This document shows, piece by piece, positions 1 through 9,177 of a DNA stretch of 64,000 nt (positions within the stretch are counted from its first letter, which is position 1; the number at the start of each line of letters is the position of its first letter). The notes below the pieces were generated by a model. The model was not told the DNA's origin. It searched no databases and was given only the letters and a program-made list of their open reading frames with translations. The DNA comes from Hymenobacter aquaticus (lineage in GTDB: Bacteria; Bacteroidota; Bacteroidia; Cytophagales; Hymenobacteraceae): positions 1,426,001-1,490,000 of the forward strand of contig NZ_SRLC01000002.1 in NCBI RefSeq assembly GCF_004765605.1, in the 5' to 3' direction. Made by a program: the position numbers and the translations under genes.

Positions 1-1044
1 TGACTTGCCCAGCAAGTGCATGTGGGGCCACACGTACAGCAACGACAGGTCCTGCGCCAGCTTCAGGTCTACATGGAACTTCTTGATGCTGTCGGCCGGG
101 ATGATAAGCGGAGGCGTGATTTCGCCCACGCCCGCCGAGCCAATGCTCAGGGCCCTGATTTCCCGTTTGATGGGCTCCTTGGCAAAGTAAATATTCACGC
201 TCGACCAGTCGGTCGTGTCCACGGGCGACGGTCCGTAGTGCACCGTGAGCAGGATTACCCCGCGCTTGGGCATCGTGAAGCCAACCCCGGCGGGAAACTC
301 CTGGGTGGTGCTGCCCGGAATCCAGCCGCCGTAATAAGCAACTTCCTGCATCAGGGGCTTAAATTCCTGCATGTTGCTCAGAAACTGGTCGGAAATTACC
401 AGGTCGTTGCCTTTGTAAATGTCCACTTCCGGGCCGACACTCTGCACCGCGTAGTTGGCATGGTGCAACAGGCGCCGGTTGTTGGCAATAAACTCAATGG
501 CACGGATGGGCTGCGCGGCCGGCAGCTCAAACGGAATCTTGAACATGACGAAGTTCTCGTTGCCGTTGCCCTTGATCCGAAAAGCTTCTTTGGGGCGCAG
601 CACCAAGTCGGGCGCGCCCAGCGGGGCATGGCCGCGCAGGTCAGCTTTCTTGGGCTTCCGGTTCGGGCCCTGCGGCGCCCCGGCTTCCACCCAGCTCTTG
701 ATCTGCCCAATCTGCTCATCCGTCAGCCGCCGTTCGTTGGCAAACGAGCTGTAGTGCGGGTCGGCCTTCCACGGGGGCATGTAGCGGCTTTCCGTCACGC
801 GCTGAATGGTCTTGGCCCGCCGCGCCACGTCTGGGTACGTGAGCAGCGAGAAAGGGGCGGCGCCGTTGGGCTTGTGGCAGGCCACGCAGTTAGCAGCCAC
901 GATAGGGGCAATGTGCTCGGAGTAGGTAACTTCTTTTTTCTGCTGGGCCGCTCCTGGCAGGGTGTTCAGCAGCAAGCAGAAAAATACGAGTAAGAAGGTT
1001 CCGTTCGGTATTCGGGGCAAGCAATACAAAAGAGGTCGTTTCAC
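1..1044 (-). CDS. Cytochrome c / copper-monooxygenase-like protein (3' end outside window)
   Basis: The frame stays open to the window edge, so the C-terminus is missing. No ATG is available; a GTG at 1044 opens a good signal peptide (MKRPLLYC, then the hydrophobic run FLLVFFCLLL, ending near AAQQ). The mature protein starts with a class I cytochrome c domain containing the heme motif NCVACH and the downstream Met ligand candidate in SRYMPPW. Further on comes VWPHMHLLGK, which resembles the Cu-binding His-Met-His segment of copper type II ascorbate-dependent monooxygenase C-terminal domains. This suggests a periplasmic redox enzyme, but the substrate is unknown. No shorter frame on either strand explains the region better. 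Confidence 0.7.
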   Translation of the reverse strand, partial: MKRPLLYCLPRIPNGTFLLVFFCLLLNTLPGAAQQKKEVTYSEHIAPIVAANCVACHKPNGAAPFSLLTYPDVARRAKTIQRVTESRYMPPWKADPHYSSFANERRLTDEQIGQIKSWVEAGAPQGPNRKPKKADLRGHAPLGAPDLVLRPKEAFRIKGNGNENFVMFKIPFELPAAQPIRAIEFIANNRRLLHHANYAVQSVGPEVDIYKGNDLVISDQFLSNMQEFKPLMQEVAYYGGWIPGSTTQEFPAGVGFTMPKRGVILLTVHYGPSPVDTTDWSSVNIYFAKEPIKREIRALSIGSAGVGEITPPLIIPADSIKKFHVDLKLAQDLSLLYVWPHMHLLGKS

Positions 1045-1111
1045 TTGTTGGTAAACCTGGGAAAGGGTGGTTTATTTCCCTAAGATACCGAGAAAAATTT
1101 GGCCATAACCT

Positions 1112-1147
1112 AAAAAAGCCCCTCACTATTCAGTGAGAGGCTTTTTA
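1112..1147 (-). terminator. Rho-independent terminator after the SusD-like gene
   Basis: AAAAAGCC and CTCACT pair with AGTGAG and GGCTTTTT around a short loop. A-runs and T-runs flank both sides, so it can work in both directions. It lies just past the SusD stop codon. Confidence 0.85.
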
Positions 1148-1169
1148 GAAACAGAGAAGCTGTTAAAAA

Positions 1170-2693
1170 CTAGTTTTTAACATCCCACCACAAACGGGTT
1201 CTGATCAGGTCAGCACCCTGGCGCGCTACGGCAGCAGTGTAGTTGGCCTGGTTCAGCGACTGTTCGTTGGAAGGGTAGCGGAAACGTACGGGCAGCTTGC
1301 CACCGGCAGCACCAACTGGCGAAGCGGGCAGGCTCAGGAAGGGGTAGTCCAAGCGGCGCAGTTCCGACCAGGCTTCAACACCTTGGCCGTAGAGAGCAAT
1401 CCACTTCTGGGTACCGATGCTGGCTTTCTGCGTTTCCAGGCTGGTCTTGTTGTACTTCACCAGTGGCTGGGCGATGTAAGCATCGACTGCGGCAACATCC
1501 GTAATGCCGTACTGGGCCATAGAGGCGCGGATAGCGCTGTTATAGGCAGCTTCAGCATCACCGGTAACGATACCACGGGCGCGGGCCTCAGCCGTGAAGA
1601 ACAGTACTTCCGACCACGTCATCAGCACACCAGGGGCATCAGCCTTCGTGAAGTAGTCGCCTACTTTCGACATGCTGCACAGCGGACCACGTTGAGCAAC
1701 CGGGTTGGTCAGGCCGTTCTTAATACCGCGGTACAGTCCTGTGGAGTCTGGTACTGACTTATCATCAGGCTTTGCCGCGCACTCGGCGGGGTTAGCGTAG
1801 ATCGGCAGACGAGGGTCTTTCCGACGGCTCAGCACCGAGGTGATAGACTGGCTTACGCGGTGGTCATCACGAGTCAGGCGGTTTTCAAACACCGGGTTGG
1901 TGTTCGGCTGAGCACTCAGGAAGACGACCTGGGCGTTGTCAGCATTGCTGGTCATCAGCAGGTTCGAGCCATTCAGTACATCAGCAATTTCTGGTTTCGC
2001 CAATCCTTCATTAGCATCAATTGCACGCATGGCCAGACGCAGACGCAGCGAGTTGGAGAACTTCTCCCACTTGGTCATGTTGCCGCCGAACATCACGTCG
2101 CCACCAACGGCCATCGTGCTTTTCTGCTTCAACAAAGTCGTAGCCTGCTTCAAATCGGCCAGCAAGCCTTTGTAAACGTCTTCCTGCTTGTCGTACTTGG
2201 GCGTAATGACGTTTACCGTAGTCGAAAGCTTCAGTGCATCCGAGTAAGGAATATCACCGAAGATATCCGTCAGCACCGAGAAGTAGTAGCTGCGCATAAC
2301 CAGCGCAACTGCCTGCATGTTGGGGTTGTTCGACTCTTTACCGATACGGAGCAGTTCGTTGAAGTCTTTCAGACCACCGGGCAAAGCTGCCGTGCCGGTA
2401 TAGAAACCGTCCCAGATGCTCTGGTAAGAAGTGGACCGGAAGCTGTAACGGTCTTCCGTGGTGTACTGCGACTTGGCCCAGTGTTGAGCAATCAGCAGGC
2501 CGCCATCCATGTTAGCAGGTACGTCAAACAGACGGAAAGCAGTGGCCGTTTCGGCACCGGTTAGCAGCGCGTCGGGGCTTACCGTCAGCGGCTGGTTGGG
2601 GTTCGTGTTGAACTCTTCAAACCCCTTTTCGCATGCGCCCAGGCCCAGAGCCAGCGGCAGCATTAGTGCGATTTTATTGTATTTGGACAACAT
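1170..2693 (-). CDS. SusD/RagB-family outer-membrane nutrient-binding lipoprotein
   Basis: A 507-residue surface lipoprotein that should sit as a lid on the neighbouring SusC channel and capture an oligosaccharide or peptide-like nutrient. The chosen ATG gives a type II signal peptide, MLSKYNKIALMLPL, ending in the lipobox LGAC. An upstream in-frame start would add ten residues without helping the signal. The mature start FEEFNTNPNQP and the helical, TPR-like body match the SusD-like_2 type of SusD proteins. It lies 56 nt downstream of susC and shares its transcript; a terminator follows. No CAZyme or sensor gene is adjacent, so the substrate cannot be predicted. Confidence 0.93.
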   Translation of the reverse strand: MLSKYNKIALMLPLALGLGACEKGFEEFNTNPNQPLTVSPDALLTGAETATAFRLFDVPANMDGGLLIAQHWAKSQYTTEDRYSFRSTSYQSIWDGFYTGTAALPGGLKDFNELLRIGKESNNPNMQAVALVMRSYYFSVLTDIFGDIPYSDALKLSTTVNVITPKYDKQEDVYKGLLADLKQATTLLKQKSTMAVGGDVMFGGNMTKWEKFSNSLRLRLAMRAIDANEGLAKPEIADVLNGSNLLMTSNADNAQVVFLSAQPNTNPVFENRLTRDDHRVSQSITSVLSRRKDPRLPIYANPAECAAKPDDKSVPDSTGLYRGIKNGLTNPVAQRGPLCSMSKVGDYFTKADAPGVLMTWSEVLFFTAEARARGIVTGDAEAAYNSAIRASMAQYGITDVAAVDAYIAQPLVKYNKTSLETQKASIGTQKWIALYGQGVEAWSELRRLDYPFLSLPASPVGAAGGKLPVRFRYPSNEQSLNQANYTAAVARQGADLIRTRLWWDVKN

Positions 2694-2749
2694 AGTGAGT
2701 AAAGTGAAGGTAAAGAGAGCCACTCCCGCGAGAGAGCGGCTCTATTTGA

Positions 2750-5700
2750 TTACAGGGTCAGGTTGATGTTGAAGCCGTAGCTCCGAACCGAAGGAATCTG
2801 GGTAGACTCCAGGCCCTGAACGTTACCACTATTGAAAGAAGTTTCTGGATCGATACCAGGAGCCTTCGAGCTGATCAGCCACAGGTTACGACCAACGGCC
2901 GAAACACCGATACCTTTCAGGAACGTCTTTTCAACAAGCGACTTGGGCAGCTGGTAGCCCAGACGTACTTCGCGCAGTTTCACGAACGAAGCATCGTACA
3001 CGCTGCTCGAACGAACGTTGTAGTAGTAGGCAGCATTCCAGTCCTGAGCCGGTACGTTTACGTTGTTGGGAACGTAGGTTTTGCCATCGGGGCCCAGCAT
3101 TACGCCGTCACCCACGATGCCTTCCTCACGACCTTTCAGCGTGCTTTCCAGCGAGCCGGTGTAGTTACCCCACATGTTGGTTTCGCTCTGCAGCTGGCCA
3201 CCCTGGCGGGTGTCGATGGTGAAGCTGAAATCAACGCCTTTGAAGCCCAGACGGTTGGTGATGCCACCTACCCAGTCAGGGGTATAAGAACCCAGGATCT
3301 TGCGGGTTGGGTCGGCTACGGGCAGACCGTCTTCGTAGATGATCTGGCCATCGGGGGCGCGCAGGAAGTCTTCTGCGAACAGGACGCCGTACCGCTCACC
3401 GATACGAGCTTCTACGTTTACGCCGAAGCCCGAAGCACCCAGGATCAGGTTTTTGATCTGACCTTCGTCGTCGAATTTCACCACTTTGTTGCGGTTAGCA
3501 GCGAAGTTGGTCTGGATGTTCCACTGCAGGGCGCTGGTGGCGGGCAGGGGAGCAATGTTCAGGATGGCTTCCAAGCCTTTGTTCTGTACTTCCCCAGCGT
3601 TCAGTACCTGGAAGGCATAGCCCGTAGCGGCCGAAGTTGGAATGCTCAGGATCTGGTCGGTCGTGGTCGACTGGTAGCCCGTCAATTCCAGGCCAATGCG
3701 GTCCTGCAGGAAGCGAACTTCGATACCTGCTTCTACCGAGTTGGTACGCTCAGGCTTCAGATCTGGATTGAACAGAGTATTGAAGTAGGTCTGCTGAGCG
3801 AAGCTGCCGAAAGGCGTGCGGCCGGGGTAGATATCCTGCAACCGATAGGGGTCCGTGTCGTTACCAACCTGGGCGTAACCGCCCCGAACTTTAGCAAATG
3901 ACAACACCGATTCGGTGATGCCCAGGGCTTCAGTCAGTACCAACGATGCATCTACCGAAGGGTAGAAGAAAGAGTTGTTATCCTTAGGCAGCGTAGAGCT
4001 CCAGTCATTACGGGCGGTTACGCCTATGAATGCGAAGTTCTTGTAGCCCAGACGAGCCGAGCCGTAAACCGAGTTAATCCGGTTGCGAGTTTCGGGGTTC
4101 AGGATGTTAGCGTTGTTGTCGTTGCTCGAACCGAAGTTGTTACCCGTTACCAGCGGCGAACCGGAGTTGCCCAACGCGTACAGACCGGGTACGGCCAGCT
4201 CGGGAGCAGCCACGACGTTACGGTTACCACGGTTGTCGCGACGGTTCACCCCAATCAGACCGTCGATGTTCAGGTCTTCGGTCAGGTTACGGTTTACCGT
4301 GGCCAGGAATTCGGTGTTGCGCTCCAGTACGTAGATACGCTCTTCGGTGTAGTCGTCCTGAATAGCGTTGTCACGGGTTTCAGCGGCCACCCGGCGCTGG
4401 TTGAACTGGTTGTACACATCGTTCGTGGTACGAGCGGTGATGTTCAGCCAGTCGGTCAGAGCGTAGCTCAGGGTCAGGTTGCCGATTACACGGTCACGCT
4501 CGTCGTCGTTGGTGCACTCGTTCAGGATGTAGTACGGGTTGCTCGAGTAAACCTGGATCCAGTTGTAGTTACGGCTGCCTTCGCGGCCACCCTGCTCGTA
4601 GATGTCTTTCAGATCGGAGAGTTTTACCTGACGGCCAAACCACGTGTAGAGCTGCTGCATTACGTTCAGCTCGTCGTAGCCCTGGCTGGGGCGGCGACCC
4701 TTGGTGTTGGTGTAGTTGATGTTGGTGCTCAGCTTGAACTTGTTGGTGATGTCAACACCACCGTTTACGTTCACCGTGTTCCGCTTCAGGAAGGTGTTGG
4801 GCAGAATGCCTTTTTGGTCCAGGTTCGTGTACGATACCCGGATACCAGCTTTGTCATTACCACCCGACAGGGCCACGTTGTTGGTCAGCGTGCGGCCGGT
4901 TTCGAAGAAGTTGCGCACGTTGTCTTTGCCGGGGCTAACCCAGGGAGTAGCCTGGCGCACGCCGTTTACCACGGGCGAGTTGTACTGAGGAATCAGACGG
5001 CCGTCCAGTTTGGGACCCCAGCTTTCGTCCACGTTGTCGCTGTCGCCACCACCGGCTCCGTCTACGTACTCGTAGCTGCCGTAGCCCTGACCGTACTGGT
5101 CCTGGAATTTGGGGATCTTCAGGGGCGTTTCAAACGAAGTCGTGCTGTTCACGCTGATGCCAATACCACGCGACTTACGGCCGTTTTTGGTGGTGATTAC
5201 GATAACGCCGTTTACACCGCGCGTACCGTACAGAGCGGCAGCGTTAGCACCTTTCAGGACCGTCATCGACTCGATGTCATCGGGGTTGATGTCCGAAGCA
5301 CCGTTGCCGTAGTCAACACCACCGCTACCGGGGGCGGTAGATACGCCGTTGGAAAAGTTCTGGTTGTCAATTGGCTGGCCGTCAATTACGAACAAGGGCT
5401 GGTTGTTACCCTGTACCGATTTGGCACCCCGGATCAAGATACGCGACGAGCTGCCGGGCGTGCCCGAGCTGTTCGTGATTTGTACGCCGGCAATCTTGCC
5501 GCTCAGGGAGTTAACCACGTTGGTTTCGCGAGCCTGCGTCAGATCAGCGCCTTTTACGTCCTGAATGGAGTAACCGAGACTTTTCTTCTCTTCTTCGCGG
5601 CCCAGAGCCGTTACTACTACTTCACCCAGCGTCTTGGTGTCGGTGCTCAGACCCACGTCGATGGTGGAAGCCGTCCCGATAGGACGATCAACGGAAACGT

Positions 5701-5935
5701 AGCCGATGGAGGTAAACGACAGGGTCGTGGCCGTGGCCGGAACGCTCAGCGAGTAGGTACCGTCCGAGTTGGTCGAGGCACCGATGGTGGTACCTTTCAC
5801 AATTACAGTAACTCCGGGTAAGCCCTGGCCGCTGGTGCGGTCAGTAACCCTTCCTGAAATGGCCCTGTCCTGCGCGATGGCCTGCTGCAACAGGCTAGTC
5901 ATCAGCAGGATGACCATAAATAAGAGTTTTTTCAT
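2750..5935 (-). CDS. SusC/RagA-family TonB-dependent outer-membrane receptor
   Basis: A 1061-residue TonB-dependent transporter forming the channel of the SusCD pair. The start was set at MKKLLFMVILLM, a clean signal peptide ending AIAQ; an upstream in-frame start adds 31 implausible residues. After cleavage comes a carboxypeptidase-regulatory-like beta domain (ISGRVTD to about residue 100), then LGEVVVTALG, the plug domain with the SusC signature IRGAKSVQGNNQPLFVIDG, and a long beta-barrel ending in the aromatic residue pattern expected for BAM insertion (YGFNINLTL). Length and domain order are normal for the family. Confidence 0.96.
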   Translation of the reverse strand: MKKLLFMVILLMTSLLQQAIAQDRAISGRVTDRTSGQGLPGVTVIVKGTTIGASTNSDGTYSLSVPATATTLSFTSIGYVSVDRPIGTASTIDVGLSTDTKTLGEVVVTALGREEEKKSLGYSIQDVKGADLTQARETNVVNSLSGKIAGVQITNSSGTPGSSSRILIRGAKSVQGNNQPLFVIDGQPIDNQNFSNGVSTAPGSGGVDYGNGASDINPDDIESMTVLKGANAAALYGTRGVNGVIVITTKNGRKSRGIGISVNSTTSFETPLKIPKFQDQYGQGYGSYEYVDGAGGGDSDNVDESWGPKLDGRLIPQYNSPVVNGVRQATPWVSPGKDNVRNFFETGRTLTNNVALSGGNDKAGIRVSYTNLDQKGILPNTFLKRNTVNVNGGVDITNKFKLSTNINYTNTKGRRPSQGYDELNVMQQLYTWFGRQVKLSDLKDIYEQGGREGSRNYNWIQVYSSNPYYILNECTNDDERDRVIGNLTLSYALTDWLNITARTTNDVYNQFNQRRVAAETRDNAIQDDYTEERIYVLERNTEFLATVNRNLTEDLNIDGLIGVNRRDNRGNRNVVAAPELAVPGLYALGNSGSPLVTGNNFGSSNDNNANILNPETRNRINSVYGSARLGYKNFAFIGVTARNDWSSTLPKDNNSFFYPSVDASLVLTEALGITESVLSFAKVRGGYAQVGNDTDPYRLQDIYPGRTPFGSFAQQTYFNTLFNPDLKPERTNSVEAGIEVRFLQDRIGLELTGYQSTTTDQILSIPTSAATGYAFQVLNAGEVQNKGLEAILNIAPLPATSALQWNIQTNFAANRNKVVKFDDEGQIKNLILGASGFGVNVEARIGERYGVLFAEDFLRAPDGQIIYEDGLPVADPTRKILGSYTPDWVGGITNRLGFKGVDFSFTIDTRQGGQLQSETNMWGNYTGSLESTLKGREEGIVGDGVMLGPDGKTYVPNNVNVPAQDWNAAYYYNVRSSSVYDASFVKLREVRLGYQLPKSLVEKTFLKGIGVSAVGRNLWLISSKAPGIDPETSFNSGNVQGLESTQIPSVRSYGFNINLTL

Positions 5936-5997
5936 TTGACAGTTGGTTTGGTGAGTGAAAAGGTGAAGAAAGAAGTTGTAAAAGTGGGCGAATAGGG

Positions 5998-6028
5998 CAA
6001 GTATAGCGGTAAAAACCCCATTTAGCAA
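5998..6028 (-). promoter_or_regulatory. Candidate promoter for the susCD operon
   Basis: On the minus strand TTG is separated by 20 nt from TATACTTG, one mismatch from the Bacteroidota -7 consensus TAnnTTTG. It lies about 60 nt upstream of the chosen SusC ATG. No sigma/anti-sigma pair lies next to it. Confidence 0.45.
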
Positions 6029-6220
6029 CTTTTAGGAAACATAGGGATGGGCCCGCTACACTCACTCTTTCAATTATCTCCGCCTCAATTTCTGGTATCT
6101 GCCTCAGCATAAGAGGCCGATTCGTACAAGTCCCATCTTAAAGATAGGCATTTAGCTGCCAGATCGTGACGATATGATGAGGAAATTATAGAATAAAATA
6201 ATTCTAATATATAACTTTGC

Positions 6221-7298
6221 CTAGTTTTGCATTAAGTAGCCCTTGATGTATTCGTCCAAGTCGCCGTCGAGTACGGCCTGCACGTCGGTGCGCTCAATGC
6301 CCGTGCGTAGATCCTTGATCAGCTTGTAGGGGTGCAGCACGTAGTTGCGGATCTGGGAACCGAAGTCGATGCGCTTCTTGCCAGCCTCGATCTTGTCGCG
6401 CTCGGCGTTGCGCTTGTCCATCTCGATTTGGTACAACCGCGACTTCAGCATCCGCAGGGCGTGTTCCTTGTTCATCAGCTGCGACCGTTCGATCTGGCAT
6501 TCAATGACGATGCCGGAAGGAGCGTGCTTCAGACGCACGGCCGTTTCCACTTTGTTTACGTTCTGGCCGCCCGCGCCCCCGGCCCGGTACGTGTCCCAGG
6601 TGATGTCGGCGGGGTTGATGAGAATGTTAATCGTTTCATCAACAACCGGATAAGCGAATACCGAGGCAAAGGAGGTATGGCGCCGTCCGCTGCTATCGAA
6701 GGGCGAAATGCGGACCAGCCGGTGCACGCCAATCTCACTTTTCAGGTAGCCGTAGGCGAAGTCGCCCGTGATTTCCAGCGAGGCCGACTTGATGCCGCCA
6801 CCTTCACCGGGCTGGTAGCTGACCTGGCGCACGGAGAAGTTGTGCTTCTCGCCCCACATGATGTACATGCGCATCAGCATCTCGGCCCAATCCTGGCTTT
6901 CGGTGCCACCCGCGCCGGGGTTGATGTCGATAATAGCGGAAAGCTGGTCTTCCTCGTCGGAGAGCATCCGCTTGAACTCCAACTGCTCCACCAGCTTCTG
7001 GGCCTGGTCGAATTCCTGCTGAATCTCGGCTTCGGTAACGTCGCCTTCGCGGTAAAAGTCAAACAGGATTTCGACCTCCGATACGGCGCTTTCTACTGCT
7101 TCGTAGTCGTCGGTCCAGACTTTGACGGTTTTTATCTCTTTCAGGATTGACTCGGCTTTCTTGGAGTCGTCCCAAAAGCCGGGGGCGGCGGTCTGCTTTT
7201 CGGTTTCTACGACCTGCGCTTTGCGGGCATCGTAGTCAAAGATACCTCCTCAAGGCCTCAACGCGGCCCTTCAATTCCTTAACCTGGTCTTGGGTCAT
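6221..7298 (-). CDS. prfB: Peptide chain release factor 2, programmed +1 frameshift
   Basis: Class I release factor recognising UGA and UAA. The ATG-initiated frame (MTQDQVKELKGRVEAL) reads 20 codons to an in-frame TGA at 7238-7236. Slipping +1 at CTT-T-GAC gives a continuous 358-residue RF2. The slip site AGGAGG-TAT-CTT-TGA-C matches the classical autoregulatory signal: an internal Shine-Dalgarno-like sequence, a slippery CUU and a poor-context UGA. Downstream are the RF2 recognition motif SPF (in VRISPFDSSGRRH) and the catalytic GGQ (in RAGGAGGQNVNKVE) near residue 245. An annotation that begins at the internal Met at 6991 would lose about 100 residues. Confidence 0.97.
7235..7250 (-). promoter_or_regulatory. 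prfB: prfB programmed +1 ribosomal frameshift site
   Basis: Reads AGGAGGTATCTTTGAC on the minus strand. AGGAGG is spaced by TAT from the slippery CTT; the TGA at 7238-7236 is the recoded stop. When RF2 is low the ribosome slips and makes more RF2. Confidence 0.95.
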
Positions 7299-7353
7299 GG
7301 GAAAAAAAGATGAATGTGAAAAAATGGGTAGGCGGCAAAGGTAGCTAATGCAA

Positions 7354-7390
7354 AACGCCTGCCCCGGATATTTCATCCGGAGCAGGCGTT
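7354..7390 (-). terminator. Terminator after ilvE
   Basis: AACGCCTGC and CCGGAT pair with ATCCGG and GCAGGCGTT around a short loop. It separates ilvE from prfB. Confidence 0.8.
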
Positions 7391-7415
7391 AGTGTTTTGC
7401 CGAGGCAAAAAGGGA

Positions 7416-8480
7416 CTATACCTGGACCATCCAGTGGTGGGTGTCGGGGGCTTCGCCGGTGCGGATGGCGCTGAGCATGGCGCTGGCTTTCTGGGAGAAG
7501 GAGTCGGCGGAGGGAGCCGGCAGGGCGTAGTCCTGGCCCTGGAAGCCGATGGTGGCAATGGGGGCAATAGTCGCGGCCGTGCCGACGCCGAATGCTTCCT
7601 GCAGAGTGCCGTTGGCCTGGGCCGTCATTACTTCCGTGGCCGAAACCTTCCGCTCTTCCACTGGCAGACCCAGGTCATGGGCCATTTGCAGGACGCTTTT
7701 GCGCGTGATGCCATCCAGAATGGAGGTGCTGAGGGCGGGGGTAATAACCTTGCCGTCGATGACGAACATGACGTTCATTGTCCCCGATTCTTCGATGAAC
7801 TGGTGGGCCGAGGAGTCGGTCCAGAGCAGCTGGTGGTAGCCTTCCTGCTGGGCCAGCTTGGTGGGCCACATGGCGGCGCCGTAGTTACCGGCCGCTTTGG
7901 CATAGCCAGCCCCGCCCTCGGCTGAGCGCACGAACTTCTCTTCGAAGCGCACCCGCAGGGGCTTGTTATAGTACAAGCCTACCGGGCAGGTGAAAATCAT
8001 GAAGCGGTAGCTGTCGGAGGGGCGCACACCGATGAAGCCGTCGGTGGCAAACATAAAGGGCCGGATATAGAGGGCACTACCGGGCGCGTCGGGCACCCAG
8101 CTGGCATCGAGGCGAATCAGCTGGGCAAGGCCCTGCATAAACAGCTCTTCGGGAATGGCGGGCATGCACATCCGCTCCGCCGACAGGTTCAGGCGGTGCA
8201 GGTTGTCGTAGGGGCGGAACAGGGCAATTTCGCCCTGGGGGTTCTTGTAGGCTTTCATGCCCTCAAAAATGGCCTGCCCGTAGTGCAGCGCCGAGTTGGC
8301 GGGGCTCACGGCCATGTCGCCGTAGGGCACAATCTGGGGCTCCTGCCATTCGCCATCCTGATAGTCGACAACAAACATATGGTCGGAGAAGACCTTGCCA
8401 AATTCGAGGTGGTCAGGATCCAGCTGCTGAAGCCGTGACGCCGTGGTGCGCTGAGTCCGGATAGTGAGAGTGTCGAGCAT
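7416..8480 (-). CDS. ilvE: Branched-chain amino acid aminotransferase
   Basis: A 354-residue class IV PLP aminotransferase that interconverts Leu, Ile and Val with their 2-oxo acids using glutamate/2-oxoglutarate. The size and layout match the longer eukaryote-like (BCAT II) group. Visible features are the N-terminal segment FSDHMFVVDY, the substrate-loop region YGQAIFEGMKAYK, RPYDNLHRLNLSAERM, the PLP-lysine region GYAKAAGNYG, and the phosphate-cup segments EESGTMNVMFV and STSILDGITRKSVL. ATG start. It lies 65 nt after the adenosyltransferase gene. Confidence 0.95.
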   Translation of the reverse strand: MLDTLTIRTQRTTASRLQQLDPDHLEFGKVFSDHMFVVDYQDGEWQEPQIVPYGDMAVSPANSALHYGQAIFEGMKAYKNPQGEIALFRPYDNLHRLNLSAERMCMPAIPEELFMQGLAQLIRLDASWVPDAPGSALYIRPFMFATDGFIGVRPSDSYRFMIFTCPVGLYYNKPLRVRFEEKFVRSAEGGAGYAKAAGNYGAAMWPTKLAQQEGYHQLLWTDSSAHQFIEESGTMNVMFVIDGKVITPALSTSILDGITRKSVLQMAHDLGLPVEERKVSATEVMTAQANGTLQEAFGVGTAATIAPIATIGFQGQDYALPAPSADSFSQKASAMLSAIRTGEAPDTHHWMVQV

Positions 8481-8545
8481 AATGCAGGATGATGGGAGAG
8501 TGGAAAAAGAGCGGGTGGGAATAGAGGGTACTTCCTGAAACGCGC

Positions 8546-9097
8546 CTAGGAGAGGCGCGGTTTCCAGGTAACTTCTTCGGCGCCTAATTCGTGCGCCATT
8601 TGCCGGCCGAGCACGAAAAGATAATCCGAAAGGCGGTTAAGGTACATCACGACCAGGTCGGCGACGAAGGAATCTTCCCGCAAAGCAATTACCAGCCGCT
8701 CGGCGCGGCGGCATACGCAGCGGGCTACGTGGGCGTAGGAAACGGAGGGGTGGCCGCCGGGCAGAATAAACTCCCGCAGCTCGGGCAGCCCCTCATTCAT
8801 GCGGTCCATTTCTTGTTCCAGCAACAGGATATCCTCTTCGTGCAAATCCGGAATCTTCATTTTCGACTTGTCCGGATCGGAAGCCAGGGTGGCGCCCATG
8901 GTGAAAAGGCGGTCCTGAATTTCCTTTAACAGGGCGCGGCGAGAGATGTTTACGTCCTGGTCGCGCACCAGCCCGAGGTAGGAGTTGAGCTCGTCGACGG
9001 TGCCGTAGCACTCGATGCGGAGGCTGGATTTGGGCACGCGGGTGCCGCCAATAAGGGACGTGAGGCCTTTGTCGCCAGTTTTGGTGTAGATTTTCAT
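8546..9097 (-). CDS. Cob(I)alamin adenosyltransferase, PduO type
   Basis: A 183-residue corrinoid adenosyltransferase that transfers adenosyl from ATP to Co(I) corrinoids to make coenzyme B12. The ATP-binding N-terminus KIYTKTGDKGLTSLIGG is diagnostic of the PduO family. RIECYGTVDELNSYLG, the central VSYAHVARCVCRRAERLV and the C-terminal YLNRLSDYLFVLGR also match its trimeric helical fold. No B12-dependent enzyme or cobalamin riboswitch is adjacent. Confidence 0.95.
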   Translation of the reverse strand: MKIYTKTGDKGLTSLIGGTRVPKSSLRIECYGTVDELNSYLGLVRDQDVNISRRALLKEIQDRLFTMGATLASDPDKSKMKIPDLHEEDILLLEQEMDRMNEGLPELREFILPGGHPSVSYAHVARCVCRRAERLVIALREDSFVADLVVMYLNRLSDYLFVLGRQMAHELGAEEVTWKPRLS

Positions 9098-9177
9098 GCA
9101 GTGAGCGAAGGACAGCGGGCAGGAGCTGGGGTTGCAGAGAACGTACTAAACAAAATAGTCAGCTCCATGTCGGTGGC

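Noticed and set aside
1936..2175. Small plus-strand frames inside the SusC/SusD genes
   Set aside because: Antisense shadows within strongly supported genes.
6221..6991. prfB as a short gene starting at an internal Met
   Set aside because: The frame continues upstream through a perfect +1 frameshift site to an ATG, giving normal RF2 length.
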